Part shown: positions 57,031 through 64,000 of the stretch, piece after piece
Numbering within the stretch: the first letter of the stretch is position 1
Layout of the letters: the number at the start of each line of letters is the position of its first letter
DNA from: Ectothiorhodospira marina
GTDB lineage: Bacteria; Pseudomonadota; Gammaproteobacteria; Ectothiorhodospirales; Ectothiorhodospiraceae
Assembly (NCBI RefSeq): GCF_900109495.1
Contig: NZ_FOAA01000004.1
Span: 124,001 to 188,000 of the forward strand
Direction of reading: 5' to 3'
Length of the DNA stretch: 64,000 bases
Position numbers and translations under genes: made by a program
Notes under the pieces: generated by a model
What the model saw: the letters and a program-made list of their open reading frames with translations, nothing else
Told to the model about the DNA's origin: nothing
Databases searched by the model: none

Positions 57031-57309
57031 TTGACTGAATCCTCCCTCCGTAAGCCGGTTCCCGTGATCATGTACGGCACCGGCTGGTGCGCCTTCTGCA
57101 TGATGGCCCGACGCCTGCTGCGCGGCAAGGGTGTGGAGATTCAGGAAATACGCATCGATGATGATCCGGCACAGCGCCGCGTCATGGAAGAGCGTTCCGG
57201 GCGGCATACGGTTCCGCAGGTCTTCGCCGGCGAGGATCACCTTGGGGGGTATACCGATCTGGTGGAGCTGGAACAGCGGGGCGAGCTGGACGAACGCCTC
57301 GGCCTGTAG
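57031..57309 (+). CDS. grxC: Glutaredoxin (GrxC-type)
   Basis: The 92-residue glutaredoxin has the redox centre CAFC (residues 20-23; usually CPYC) in a GTGWCAFCMMA context, the cis-proline TVPQVF near 61, and the glutathione-binding GGYTDL near 73. The CAFC variant is unusual. The frame has no ATG before the active site, so TTG at 57031 is the probable start. It lies between the rhodanese gene and secB. Confidence 0.88.
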   Translation: MTESSLRKPVPVIMYGTGWCAFCMMARRLLRGKGVEIQEIRIDDDPAQRRVMEERSGRHTVPQVFAGEDHLGGYTDLVELEQRGELDERLGL

Positions 57310-57389
57310 ACCCAGCTCTGCCACCGTTGCACCCCGGGGGGCCGCACCCTATCATGCCCCCCGAATAGTCACTTGCCCGCGGAGTTATC

Positions 57390-57911
57390 ATGTCGGAAAA
57401 CCAGTCACCGAATGCAGGCGCCGACGGCGCCGCCCAGGATCAACCGCAGCAGGAGTTCGGGCTGCAGAAGATCTACACCAAGGACATCTCCTTTGAAGCG
57501 CCAGGTACGCCGGGTGTGTTTACCCGTGAGTGGAAGCCGGAAACCAATGTCCAACTGAATTCCCAGGCGCGCGCCCTGGACGAAAAGGGCGTGCATGAGG
57601 TGGAACTGACCCTGACGGTAACCACCAAGTCCCAGGGTGAGACCGCCTACCTGGTGGAGGTCAAGCAGGCCGGTGTGTTCATGGTCCGGGGAATTCCCGA
57701 GGAACAGAAGGGACCGCTGCTCTCTTCCTACTGCCCCAACATCCTTTTCCCCTTTGCCCGCGAAGTGATTTCCGATCTGGTCACCCGCGGCGGTTTCCCC
57801 CAGCTGCTGCTGGCGCCGGTGAATTTCGATGCCCTTTATGCTCAGAAGATGCGCGGTCAACAGCCGGCCACTGAGGGGCGCAAGAATGGCGACGCGGGTA
57901 TCATCACGTAG
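57390..57911 (+). CDS. secB: Protein-export chaperone SecB
   Basis: SecB keeps preproteins unfolded and delivers them to SecA. The 173-residue product has the family core EFGLQKIYTKDISFEAPGTP near 25 (core QKIYTKDISFEAP), EVKQAGVFMVRGI near 89, and PNILFPFAREVISDLVTRGGFPQLLLAPVNFDALY near 112 (core LFPFAREVISDL). A hydrophilic Gln/Asp-rich N-terminal extension precedes it. CGGAG lies ahead of the ATG, and gpsA begins 20 bases after the stop. Confidence 0.95.
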   Translation: MSENQSPNAGADGAAQDQPQQEFGLQKIYTKDISFEAPGTPGVFTREWKPETNVQLNSQARALDEKGVHEVELTLTVTTKSQGETAYLVEVKQAGVFMVRGIPEEQKGPLLSSYCPNILFPFAREVISDLVTRGGFPQLLLAPVNFDALYAQKMRGQQPATEGRKNGDAGIIT

Positions 57912-57931
57912 AACGGATCCGGACCGATTTC

Positions 57932-58933
57932 ATGAGTGACGTTCGGAATGTAGCGGTGGTGGGTGCCGGCTCCTGGGGCACAGCACTGGCCCTGCACCTG
58001 GCTCGCAAGGGGCTGGGAGTCGGCCTGTGGGGTCGCGACGCGGACCACGTCAGGGCCATGCAGGCAGAGGGCCGCAATGCCCGTTATCTGCCGGATGTGC
58101 CTTTCCCTGCGACCCTGGAGGCCACATCAGACCTGGAAGGTCTGGTGAGTCGGGCCGACCATGTACTGCTTGCCGTGCCCAGCGGTGGCTTTCGGGCGGT
58201 GCTCCATCGCATTGCGCCGCATCTGGGTTCAGGGGGCCTGATCTGGGCCACTAAAGGACTGGACCTGGACAGTACTCGCTGGCTGCATGAGTTGGTGCTG
58301 GAGGATCTGGGTCCGGATCGACCCTGGGGCGTGGCCTCCGGGCCCTCCTTTGCCGGTGAACTGGCCCGGGGGTTGCCTACCGCCCTGACCCTGGCCTCCC
58401 CTGATACGGATTTTGCCGAGGAGGCCATGGCCTGGCTGGCGGGGGGCACGCTTCGTGTTTATACCAGCGATGACGTCGTGGGGGTGCAGTTGGGCGGGGC
58501 CTTCAAGAACGTGCTGGCCATCGCCGCTGGGGTGTCTGACGGTCTGGGTTTCGGTGCCAACGCCCGCGCCGCCTTGATTACCCGGGGGCTGGCGGAACTG
58601 ATGCGTCTGGGAGCCGCCACCGGGGCCCGTACCGAAACCCTCATGGGGCTGTCCGGTCTGGGGGATCTGGTCCTCACCTGCACCGACAACCAATCCCGTA
58701 ATCGCCGCCTGGGCCTGGCCCTGGGGCAGGGGCAGAGCCTGGAAGAGGCCGTCGCGGCCATCGGTCAGGCGGTGGAAGGGGTGAGTACGGCCCGCATCGC
58801 CGTGGCCAAGGCCTCGGCCCTGGGGGTGGATATGCCCATCTGCAGTCAGGTGGCGCGGGTCCTGTTCGAGCAACTGCCCCCCACCGTGGCAGTGGAGGAA
58901 CTGCTCAGTCGGGATCCCAAACCCGAATTCTAG
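57932..58933 (+). CDS. gpsA: Glycerol-3-phosphate dehydrogenase [NAD(P)+]
   Basis: GpsA reduces dihydroxyacetone phosphate to sn-glycerol 3-phosphate for phospholipid synthesis. The 333-residue product has the Rossmann motif [16 protein letters not shown] near 9, the catalytic lysine in [21 protein letters not shown] near 192 (core [15 protein letters not shown]), and the substrate-binding [12 protein letters not shown] near 245. It is the last gene of the yibN-grxC-secB-gpsA group. Its TAG stop shares the palindrome CTAG (58930-58933) with the stop of convergent trmL. Confidence 0.96.
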   Translation: MSDVRNVAVVGAGSWGTALALHLARKGLGVGLWGRDADHVRAMQAEGRNARYLPDVPFPATLEATSDLEGLVSRADHVLLAVPSGGFRAVLHRIAPHLGSGGLIWATKGLDLDSTRWLHELVLEDLGPDRPWGVASGPSFAGELARGLPTALTLASPDTDFAEEAMAWLAGGTLRVYTSDDVVGVQLGGAFKNVLAIAAGVSDGLGFGANARAALITRGLAELMRLGAATGARTETLMGLSGLGDLVLTCTDNQSRNRRLGLALGQGQSLEEAVAAIGQAVEGVSTARIAVAKASALGVDMPICSQVARVLFEQLPPTVAVEELLSRDPKPEF

Positions 58934-59394
58934 GCCCCGCCTGCATAACCGCATTGCCGCCAGGCCTCGTACACCACCAGGGCCACCGAGTTGGACAGGT
59001 TGAGGCTGCGGCTGTCCGGTACCATGGGGATCCGTAGCCGCCGGTTTGCCGGCATGTCCGTCAATATCGTTGCCGGCAGGCCCCGGGTTTCAGGCCCGAA
59101 CAGCAGTGCATCCCCCGCCTCGAACCGGGTGTTGCCCAGGGCCTGCTGTCCCCGAGTGGTGACGGCAAACAGTCGCCGGGGGGCCACTGCTTCCGAGAAG
59201 GCCCCCAGGCTGTCATACTCCGTCACCGACGCTAGATCCCGATAATCCAGTCCGGCGCGACGCAGCCGTGTGTCATCCAGGGTGAACCCCAGGGGATGGA
59301 TCAGGTGCAGGCGGCAGCCCGTGTTGGCCGCCAGGCGCATGATGTTGCCGGTGTTGGGGGGGATTTCCGGTTGATACAGGACGATGTGAAACAT
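58930..59394 (-). CDS. trmL: tRNA (cytidine/uridine-34-2'-O)-methyltransferase TrmL
   Basis: TrmL is a SPOUT-class methylase of the wobble base of tRNA-Leu. The 154-residue product has the family start [20 protein letters not shown], the central [10 protein letters not shown] near 92, and the knot motif [23 protein letters not shown] near 120 (core [16 protein letters not shown]). Both ends of the gene touch neighbours: its stop overlaps that of gpsA on CTAG, and its start codon overlaps the divergent dihydroorotate dehydrogenase start on CATG. Confidence 0.94.
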   Translation of the reverse strand: MFHIVLYQPEIPPNTGNIMRLAANTGCRLHLIHPLGFTLDDTRLRRAGLDYRDLASVTEYDSLGAFSEAVAPRRLFAVTTRGQQALGNTRFEAGDALLFGPETRGLPATILTDMPANRRLRIPMVPDSRSLNLSNSVALVVYEAWRQCGYAGGA

Positions 59395-60340
59395 GCCAGT
59401 CGATACCCATCACAAACAGACCCTTGCCATCGATTTCTGCGGTCTGCCATTTGCCTCGCCCCTGGTGCTGCTCTCGGGCTGCGTTGGTTTTGGCGAGGAG
59501 TATACCCGCGTGGCAGGGTTCTCCAATCGTCAGGTGGGGGCGGTGTGCCTCAAGGGCACCACGGGGGATGCCCGCCTGGGCAATGCACCCCATCGGGTGT
59601 ATGAAACGCCCGACGGCATGCTCAATGCCATCGGTTTGCAGAACCCCGGGGTGGACCATGTGGTGGATGACATCCTGCCCCGACTGGACTTCGATGAGAC
59701 GCGTTTCATCGCCAATGTGTCCGGCTCAACCCTCGAGGAATATATCCGGGTGACCCAGCGGTTTGACGACTCCCCGGTGGATGCCATCGAGATCAACATT
59801 TCCTGCCCCAATGTGAAGGAGGGCGGGGTGGCGTTTGGCAATGATCCGGATATGTCGGCCCGGGTGGTGGAGGCCTGTCGCAAGGTGACGCAAAAGCCCC
59901 TGATCACCAAGCTGTCGCCCAATCAGACGGACATCGCCGGCAATGCACGGCGCTGCATCGAGGCGGGTACCAATGGGCTTTCCGCCATCAATACCCTGAT
60001 GGGCATGGCCATCGACACCGAGCGTCGCCGCACGGTGATTGGCAATAACCAGGGGGGGCTGTCTGGCCCGGCGGTGAAGCCGGTGGCCCTGCTGCGGGTG
60101 CATCAGGTCTACCAGGTGGCTCGTCCTCACGGCATACCCATCATCGGTCAGGGTGGGGTGGCCAGTGCCGATGATGCCATCCAGTTTCTGCTGGCCGGTG
60201 CCACGGCGGTGGGGGTGGGTACAGGGCTGTTCTACGATCCGCTGCTGTGCGGCAAGATCAACCAGGGCATCAACGACTATCTGCAGCGCCATGGCATGAG
60301 CCATGTCTCGGAGCTCACCGGGGCATTGGAGCTCAACTGA
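59393..60340 (+). CDS. Class 1B dihydroorotate dehydrogenase, catalytic subunit (or related dihydropyrimidine dehydrogenase)
   Basis: The 315-residue FMN enzyme has [12 protein letters not shown] near 137 with the cysteine base of class 1 dihydroorotate dehydrogenases, ITKLSPN near 170, NTLMGMAID, and the phosphate-binding [16 protein letters not shown] and [20 protein letters not shown]. This fits PyrDB, the catalytic subunit that normally works with the iron-sulfur flavoprotein PyrK, not the class 2 membrane enzyme typical of gammaproteobacteria. No pyrK is in the window. AGGACGATGTGAAAC supplies a ribosome-binding site for ATG 59393. Confidence 0.85.
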   Translation: MPVDTHHKQTLAIDFCGLPFASPLVLLSGCVGFGEEYTRVAGFSNRQVGAVCLKGTTGDARLGNAPHRVYETPDGMLNAIGLQNPGVDHVVDDILPRLDFDETRFIANVSGSTLEEYIRVTQRFDDSPVDAIEINISCPNVKEGGVAFGNDPDMSARVVEACRKVTQKPLITKLSPNQTDIAGNARRCIEAGTNGLSAINTLMGMAIDTERRRTVIGNNQGGLSGPAVKPVALLRVHQVYQVARPHGIPIIGQGGVASADDAIQFLLAGATAVGVGTGLFYDPLLCGKINQGINDYLQRHGMSHVSELTGALELN

Positions 60341-60375
60341 ACCGATTCTGTGTCCGGCACACATCACTGGATACG

Positions 60376-60404
60376 AAAAAGGGCGGCCCCAAGGGCCGCC
60401 CTTT
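60376..60404 (-). terminator. Bidirectional terminator between pyrD-like gene and tRNA-Thr
   Basis: The 9-bp stem GGGCGGCCC/GGGCCGCCC (60381-60389 with 60393-60401) is flanked by five As on the left and TTT on the right. On the minus strand it reads as a stem followed by T5, directly after the tRNA-Thr 3' end. On the plus strand it can end the dehydrogenase transcript. Confidence 0.8.
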
Positions 60405-60408
60405 GCAT

Positions 60409-60484
60409 TGGTGCCGGAGAGAGGAGTCGAACCCCCGACCTTGGCATTACGAATGCCCTGCTCTACCAACTGAGCTACTCCGGC
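60409..60484 (-). tRNA. tRNA-Thr (anticodon CGU)
   Basis: The 76-base gene folds into a full cloverleaf. The acceptor stem is GCCGGAG/CUCCGGC, the D-arm AGCUCAGUUGGUAGAGC, the anticodon loop UUCGUAA (anticodon CGU, reading ACG), and the T-loop UUCGACU. The CCA end is encoded (TGG at 60409-60411 on the plus strand). A terminator follows directly. Confidence 0.95.
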
Positions 60485-60542
60485 GTGCCCGGGCAGGTGG
60501 CTGGGACGATGATCTCGCGCCTACCTCCCCGACAGCCCGCGA

Positions 60543-60571
60543 AGGTTACAACAACCAGCCGAAGGACTCAA
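60543..60571 (-). promoter_or_regulatory. Candidate promoter for tRNA-Thr
   Basis: On the minus strand TTGAGT (60571-60566) and TAACCT (60548-60543) are spaced by 17 bases, about 60 bases ahead of the tRNA 5' end. The -10 match is moderate. TCAAG..CTTGA inverted arms overlap the -35 region. Confidence 0.35.
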
Positions 60572-60720
60572 GATTGAACCTTGACGGAAGTAGGGGGCGC
60601 AGCGGTCTCGACAGGGAAGGAGCAGGCGTGTACAGATGAAGCCATGTAACGGGCACCCACCCTCTTGTGGATGCCGGATGCACGGTCCATTGATCCACTT
60701 TCACGTCCCGAGGAAGTGCC

Positions 60721-61209
60721 ATGTCGGAAAAGTCCCGCTTTCTGCCCCATGCCGAACGCCTGATGTGGTTCGGTTTCATGCTGTTCCTGCTGATCACCGC
60801 GATGATCTACATCCATCGGGGGATGGGTCTTGAACGGGATCTGCAGCAGGCCCATCAGGAAACCCTGGCGCTGCAGATGCGCCTGAACGCGCTCACGGCA
60901 GGGCAGGTGGAGCAGCCCGCCGCCGTGGGGCTCACCGAGGCGCAGACGCGTCGTCTGCGGCGCCAGGGATTGAATCAACCTCGGGAGGATTTGCTCAATG
61001 ATCTGATCCAGAGACCGGAACTCATCGATCATGAGCCTGTGCTGGGCGGAACCCTGTTCTTCATTCCGGATGAAAGTCATATCCTCAATGACCAATGGGT
61101 GCTGGCCACGTTCGAGGACGGCCATGTCCGGGGGCAGATGTTGCTGGAATACCAGGTGGCCTTCGGTACCATCGACTGGCGCGTGCTGGTTTCCGATCTG
61201 GAGCGGTGA
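60721..61209 (+). CDS. Small single-pass membrane protein of unknown function
   Basis: I do not recognise a characterised homologue. The 162-residue protein has a cytoplasmic N-terminus, one membrane helix (MWFGFMLFLLITAMIYIH, about 15-32), a short coiled-coil-like stretch (LERDLQQAHQETLALQMRLNAL), and a C-terminal beta-rich domain (about 100-162) that is probably periplasmic and ends in WRVLVSDLER. GAGGAAG lies just ahead of the ATG. It is convergent with fnr, 11 bases between stops. Confidence 0.75.
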   Translation: MSEKSRFLPHAERLMWFGFMLFLLITAMIYIHRGMGLERDLQQAHQETLALQMRLNALTAGQVEQPAAVGLTEAQTRRLRRQGLNQPREDLLNDLIQRPELIDHEPVLGGTLFFIPDESHILNDQWVLATFEDGHVRGQMLLEYQVAFGTIDWRVLVSDLER

Positions 61210-61220
61210 ACGGAAGACCC

Positions 61221-62006
61221 TCAGCCGTTTGCGGAAGCCTCGGAGCGGTGCTCGCATTCCGTGGTACACGGTGGCTGGCCGTGCAGCCCTGCCACGCGCC
61301 GCAGGCCTTCGATGTCGTGGAGGGTGATCAGCTTGCGCCGCACGGTGATCAGATCCTGGGTTTGAAAGCGGCTGAACATCCGGCTGACCGTCTCCACCGC
61401 CAGCCCCAGATAATTGCCGATATCATTGCGGGACATGGTCAGGTTGAATTCGTGCCGGGAAAAACCCCGGCGCCCGAAGCGGTCGGAGAGGTTGAGCAGG
61501 AAAGCGGCCAGGCGGGCATCCGAGGCGCGCTTGCCCAGCAGGGTCATAAGCTGTTCATCGCTTTGCAGTTCGCGGCTCATGATCCTGAGCAGTTGATGCT
61601 GCAGGCCCGGCGTGCGTGCCGCCAGGGCCTCCAGGCCCTCAAATGGGATCTCGCAGACACTGGAGGTTTCCAGGGAGATGGCCGTGCAGGGGTGTACCCC
61701 CTCGCCGATGGCGTCCAGCCCCAACAACTCCCCGGGCAGATGGAAACCCGTGATCTGTTCCTCGCCGTCATCGGTGAGCACAAAGGTCTTTACCGATCCG
61801 CAGCGCACGGCATACAGGCAGCCCAGAGAGTCTCCCGACTGATAGAGCGGGTCGCCGCGATGTACCGGCCGCTTGCGGCTGATGATGCCTTCCAGCAACT
61901 CCAGATCCTCCAGGGGGACCCCGAGCGGTAGGCATAGATCACCCAGACTGCAGGCCTGGCAGGCCTGTTTGAGATTCTTGATGTTCATGACATTGCTCGG
62001 GATCAT
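61221..62006 (-). CDS. fnr: FNR-type oxygen-sensing transcriptional regulator
   Basis: The 261-residue CRP/FNR protein carries the four cysteines of the oxygen-labile [4Fe-4S] cluster: C16, C19 and C25 in ACQACSLGDLC and C118 in SSVCEIPFE. The effector domain includes LPGELLGLDAIGEG. The recognition helix reads VETVSRMFSRFQ, with the E-xx-SR pattern that binds TTGAT-N4-ATCAA sites. It should switch genes between aerobic and anaerobic life. ATG at 62006 is chosen; ATG at 61988 is an alternative. No FNR box was found in its own upstream region. Confidence 0.93.
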   Translation of the reverse strand: MIPSNVMNIKNLKQACQACSLGDLCLPLGVPLEDLELLEGIISRKRPVHRGDPLYQSGDSLGCLYAVRCGSVKTFVLTDDGEEQITGFHLPGELLGLDAIGEGVHPCTAISLETSSVCEIPFEGLEALAARTPGLQHQLLRIMSRELQSDEQLMTLLGKRASDARLAAFLLNLSDRFGRRGFSRHEFNLTMSRNDIGNYLGLAVETVSRMFSRFQTQDLITVRRKLITLHDIEGLRRVAGLHGQPPCTTECEHRSEASANG

Positions 62007-62147
62007 AGCTGCACTCGTCAAGTGGATTCGACCGCCTGTCCGGAAAATCCTGGGGAGCCGGAACTCAACATACTTGAGTTTAGCACTGAGGTACAAGCCT
62101 GCCAGGGGAAGTTCATTTCGCCTGACTGCTGAGTTTTCAGGACGGCT

Positions 62148-62552
62148 TCAAGGGTTGCGCGGGCGAGAGGCGTTGTAACGGGCGACCAGGCCATGGCCCA
62201 GCCAGGCCGCCGCCAGGGCTGCGATCAGGTGCAGACCCATGGCGATGGTCGCGGAGGTTAACCCGTTCGAGTGGGCCCAATCCAGGGTTTCCACGCTGAG
62301 CATGGAAAAGCTGGTGAATCCTCCAAGGAATCCCGTGACCACCGCTTGGTGAGTGACGGGGCCCACCCTGAGGCGTCCGCCCGGCCCGGTGAGGGTGGCA
62401 AAGGCGCCGATCAGCAGGCAGCCCAGCAGGTTGACACCCAGGGTGGCGATGGGATGCGCCAGGCCCAGGCCGCCGACCACCGTGATACCTGTCAGATAAC
62501 GGGTGAGCCCCCCCAGGGCGGTGCCGGCGGCGATGGCCAGACGCAGTCTCAC
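62148..62552 (-). CDS. crcB: CrcB/Fluc fluoride channel subunit 2
   Basis: The 134-residue protein has four membrane helices and the Fluc signature GGLTRYLTG near 14, GVNLLGCLLIGAF near 36 and GFLGGFTSFSMLSVET near 75, where the Phe and Thr/Ser line the fluoride pore. GTG at 62552 overlaps the stop of the preceding crcB gene as GTGA, so the two are coupled. Fluc channels are dual-topology dimers; a second, diverged gene suggests a heterodimer, as in several Gram-positive bacteria. Confidence 0.88.
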   Translation of the reverse strand: MRLRLAIAAGTALGGLTRYLTGITVVGGLGLAHPIATLGVNLLGCLLIGAFATLTGPGGRLRVGPVTHQAVVTGFLGGFTSFSMLSVETLDWAHSNGLTSATIAMGLHLIAALAAAWLGHGLVARYNASRPRNP

Positions 62553-62950
62553 GGGTGACCCAACCAAAGCGTGGTCGATTGGTATCCCAACCAGACTGCT
62601 CCCAGGCACAGGAGGCCCGAGGCCAGGAGATTGCCAATGGCCTTGAGCCGATGGCCCTGTCGAACCAGGTTGAGAGTCTGCAGGGCAAATGAGGACACCG
62701 TGGTGTACCCCCCCAGAAAACCCGCCATCAGCAGGGCCTGCAGCCCCGGTGAGGACGGATCTTCCGCGGGCCACAGGGCGATGAGCACGCCGGCGGCGAG
62801 GGCACCACTGACATTGACCACCCCTGTGCCCCACGGGAACGAGGTGCCGGCGAACCGAGTGACCCAGGCCCCCACCTGAAAGCGGGCGACACCGCCCGCG
62901 GCGCTACCCAGGAGCACACCCGCCAGGACTTCGATCGTCATGGTGCTCAT
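62549..62950 (-). CDS. crcB: CrcB/Fluc fluoride channel subunit 1
   Basis: The 133-residue protein has four membrane helices with GGVARFQVGAWV near 19, GTGVVNVSGALAAGVLIAL near 41 and GFLGGYTTVSSFALQT near 77. The helix-3 motif has YTT where the paralogue has FTS, so the pore-lining residues differ slightly between subunits. The start codon overlaps the stop of the ATP-grasp gene as ATGA. No fluoride riboswitch precedes it, since it lies inside an operon. Confidence 0.88.
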   Translation of the reverse strand: MSTMTIEVLAGVLLGSAAGGVARFQVGAWVTRFAGTSFPWGTGVVNVSGALAAGVLIALWPAEDPSSPGLQALLMAGFLGGYTTVSSFALQTLNLVRQGHRLKAIGNLLASGLLCLGAVWLGYQSTTLWLGHP

Positions 62951-63912
62951 GCCGCGGGTTGTATGGCCTGAGAGAAGCGTTCCTGGGCCAGGGTGGCGCG
63001 GCTCTGGGGGGGGTGCCTCTCTCTCTGAAGTGCATCGATCACGCGTACCCGCTCACCCAGACCGGCACCATTGGCCAGTTGCACGGCCAGACCGGGACGG
63101 GCATTGAGTTCCAGCATCAGGGGCCCGCGTTCCCGGTCCAGCACCACGTCCACGCCCAGGTAGCCCAGGCCGGTGAGCTCAAAGCATCGTGCCGCCAGTT
63201 CCAGCAAGGTATCCCAGTCGGGGATCTGCAGGTTCTTGATGGGGGCGCCGGTGTCCGGGTGGAGGTCGACGATGCGGTTATGCCACACCCCCTGCCCGGT
63301 GCGCCCGGTCGCCATGTTGACGCCCACACCCACCGCGCCCTGATGCAGATTGGCCTTGCCGTCGGAATCCCGGGTGGGCAGGCGCACCATGGCCATGATG
63401 GGGTAACCCTTGTAGACCACGGTGCGGATATCCGGCACGCCCTGAAAGCTGACCTTTTCGAACAGGGGGTCGAATTTCACCCGATATTCCACCATGGCTG
63501 TGTCCGGCTGCCCCCCCAGACTGTGCATGCCACTGAGCACATTGGACACATGGTGGCCTACCCCCTCCAGATCCACCATGCGGCCACTGGATTTGCGGAA
63601 GCTGTCCCGCATCCGCCCCGTGATCACCAGAATGCCGTTGCCCCCGGCTCCGTGGGCGGGTTTGATCACGAAGTCATCGCTGCGCGCGACGATGCGTGGC
63701 AGGTGCCGGATGTCGTGATTGGTCTCGATCACTCCGTAGAGTTCGGGCACGGCGATGCCCGCCTCCAGGGCCAACTGCTTGGTACGCAGCTTGTCGTCCA
63801 CCAGGGGGTAGCGGCTGCGCGGATTCAGCTCGGAGATCAGGCCGGCATTGCGCTGGTTCATGCCCACCACGCCACGGCGCCGAAGCTCACGGGGGGAAAC
63901 GAACCACTTCAT
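62947..63912 (-). CDS. Alpha-L-glutamate ligase-like (RimK-related) ATP-grasp protein
   Basis: The 321-residue ATP-grasp enzyme is related to RimK. It has VDDKLRTKQLALEAGIAVP near 38, the ATP-binding DDFVIKPAHGAGGNGILVI near 79, and the metal-binding C-terminal GYLGVDVVLDRERGPLMLELNARPGL near 248 (core MLELNARPGL). It would form an amide bond between an acyl phosphate and an amino group; the actual substrate is unknown. It overlaps the upstream membrane-protein gene by ATGA and crcB by ATGA, so the genes form a tight operon. Confidence 0.88.
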   Translation of the reverse strand: MKWFVSPRELRRRGVVGMNQRNAGLISELNPRSRYPLVDDKLRTKQLALEAGIAVPELYGVIETNHDIRHLPRIVARSDDFVIKPAHGAGGNGILVITGRMRDSFRKSSGRMVDLEGVGHHVSNVLSGMHSLGGQPDTAMVEYRVKFDPLFEKVSFQGVPDIRTVVYKGYPIMAMVRLPTRDSDGKANLHQGAVGVGVNMATGRTGQGVWHNRIVDLHPDTGAPIKNLQIPDWDTLLELAARCFELTGLGYLGVDVVLDRERGPLMLELNARPGLAVQLANGAGLGERVRVIDALQRERHPPQSRATLAQERFSQAIQPAA

Positions 63913-64000
63913 GAGGACGACGCCCCTTTGAAGGCCCGGAAACGCACCAGTTCACTCAGGCGGTAGCCTGTGTAACGACCCAGCAGGAGCGTGACCGCCA
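63909..64000 (-). CDS. 3' end of a membrane protein gene, probably the 7TM inactive-transglutaminase partner
   Basis: Only the last ~30 codons are in the window. On the minus strand the frame reads AVTLLLGRYTGYRLSELVRF followed by RAFKGASSS and a TGA that overlaps the ATG of the ATP-grasp gene as ATGA. In many gammaproteobacteria the gene at this position encodes a membrane protein with seven helices and an inactive transglutaminase domain, whose C-terminus looks similar. The identification rests mainly on context. Confidence 0.5.
   Translation of the reverse strand, partial: AVTLLLGRYTGYRLSELVRFRAFKGASSS

Noticed and set aside
62007-62147. Fluoride riboswitch ahead of crcB
   Set aside because: The crcB genes are internal to an operon read from the other side. 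This region is downstream of crcB and upstream of fnr.

Overview
The window is a gene-dense, GC-rich gammaproteobacterial chromosome segment. Housekeeping blocks keep familiar gammaproteobacterial orders: polA-sRNA-engB, coaBC-dut-algC-argB-pyrE-crc/xth, mnmG-rsmG-parA-parB-atpIBEFHAGDC-glmU-glmS, and envC-ctpA-yibQ beside yibN-grxC-secB-gpsA. Several traits suggest a halophilic or haloalkaliphilic member of the Ectothiorhodospiraceae (inference): bacterial sucrose synthase with a fructokinase, a choline/betaine BCCT carrier plus a ProVWX-type betaine importer, System II cytochrome c maturation (ResB/CcsA), an FNR regulator, and a carbamoyltransferase/amidotransferase cluster described below.

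Layout. 1-2659: 3' part of polA, two tandem C-rich-loop small RNAs, engB. 2833-10385: cytochrome c4, resB, ccsA, an EEP-family phosphoesterase, a diguanylate cyclase, a fructokinase. 10542-16344 (minus strand): a five-gene cluster of asparagine-synthase-like amidotransferase, aspartate-carbamoyltransferase-like enzyme, isochorismatase-type amidase, M20 L-carbamoylase-like hydrolase and MarR regulator. 16483-20299: divergent sucrose synthase and an MFS carrier. 20486-26791: coaBC, dut, algC, argB, a DUF4124 protein, pyrE, and an exonuclease III-like gene at the crc position. 27104-33515: BCCT transporter, proV-proW-proX-type importer, porin. 33610-34240: a tandem array of palindromic repeats, followed by a PfkB kinase. 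35796-50769: mnmG to glmS including the whole ATP synthase operon. 50955-56498: MFS carrier, DJ-1 protein, yibQ, ctpA, envC, ArsR regulator. 56575-60484: rhodanese, glutaredoxin, secB, gpsA, trmL, class 1B dihydroorotate dehydrogenase, tRNA-Thr(CGU). 60721-64000: a small membrane protein, fnr, two crcB fluoride-channel genes, a RimK-related ATP-grasp ligase, and the 3' end of a probable 7TM membrane protein gene.

Main hypothesis. The minus-strand cluster at 10542-16344 has the enzymes expected for making and breaking N-alpha-carbamoyl-L-glutamine 1-amide, a compatible solute reported from Ectothiorhodospira marismortui whose genes I do not know to have been described. The carbamoyltransferase would carbamoylate glutamine with carbamoyl phosphate. 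The asparagine-synthase homologue would amidate the alpha-carboxylate. The isochorismatase-type amidase and the L-carbamoylase would reverse the two steps. The carbamoyltransferase keeps the carbamoyl-phosphate site but has lost the Arg/Gln pair that holds aspartate in true ATCase. The cluster faces sucrose synthase, and betaine uptake genes lie about 11 kb away, so this part of the chromosome is rich in osmoadaptation genes. This is inference from gene content and active-site residues and has not been tested.

Repeats are another feature. A dispersed palindrome family (CCTCTCCCC...GGGGAGAGG type) fills many intergenic gaps and has been read into the 3' end of one gene. A separate palindrome family (GTTCGCGAAC core) forms a five-unit tandem array.
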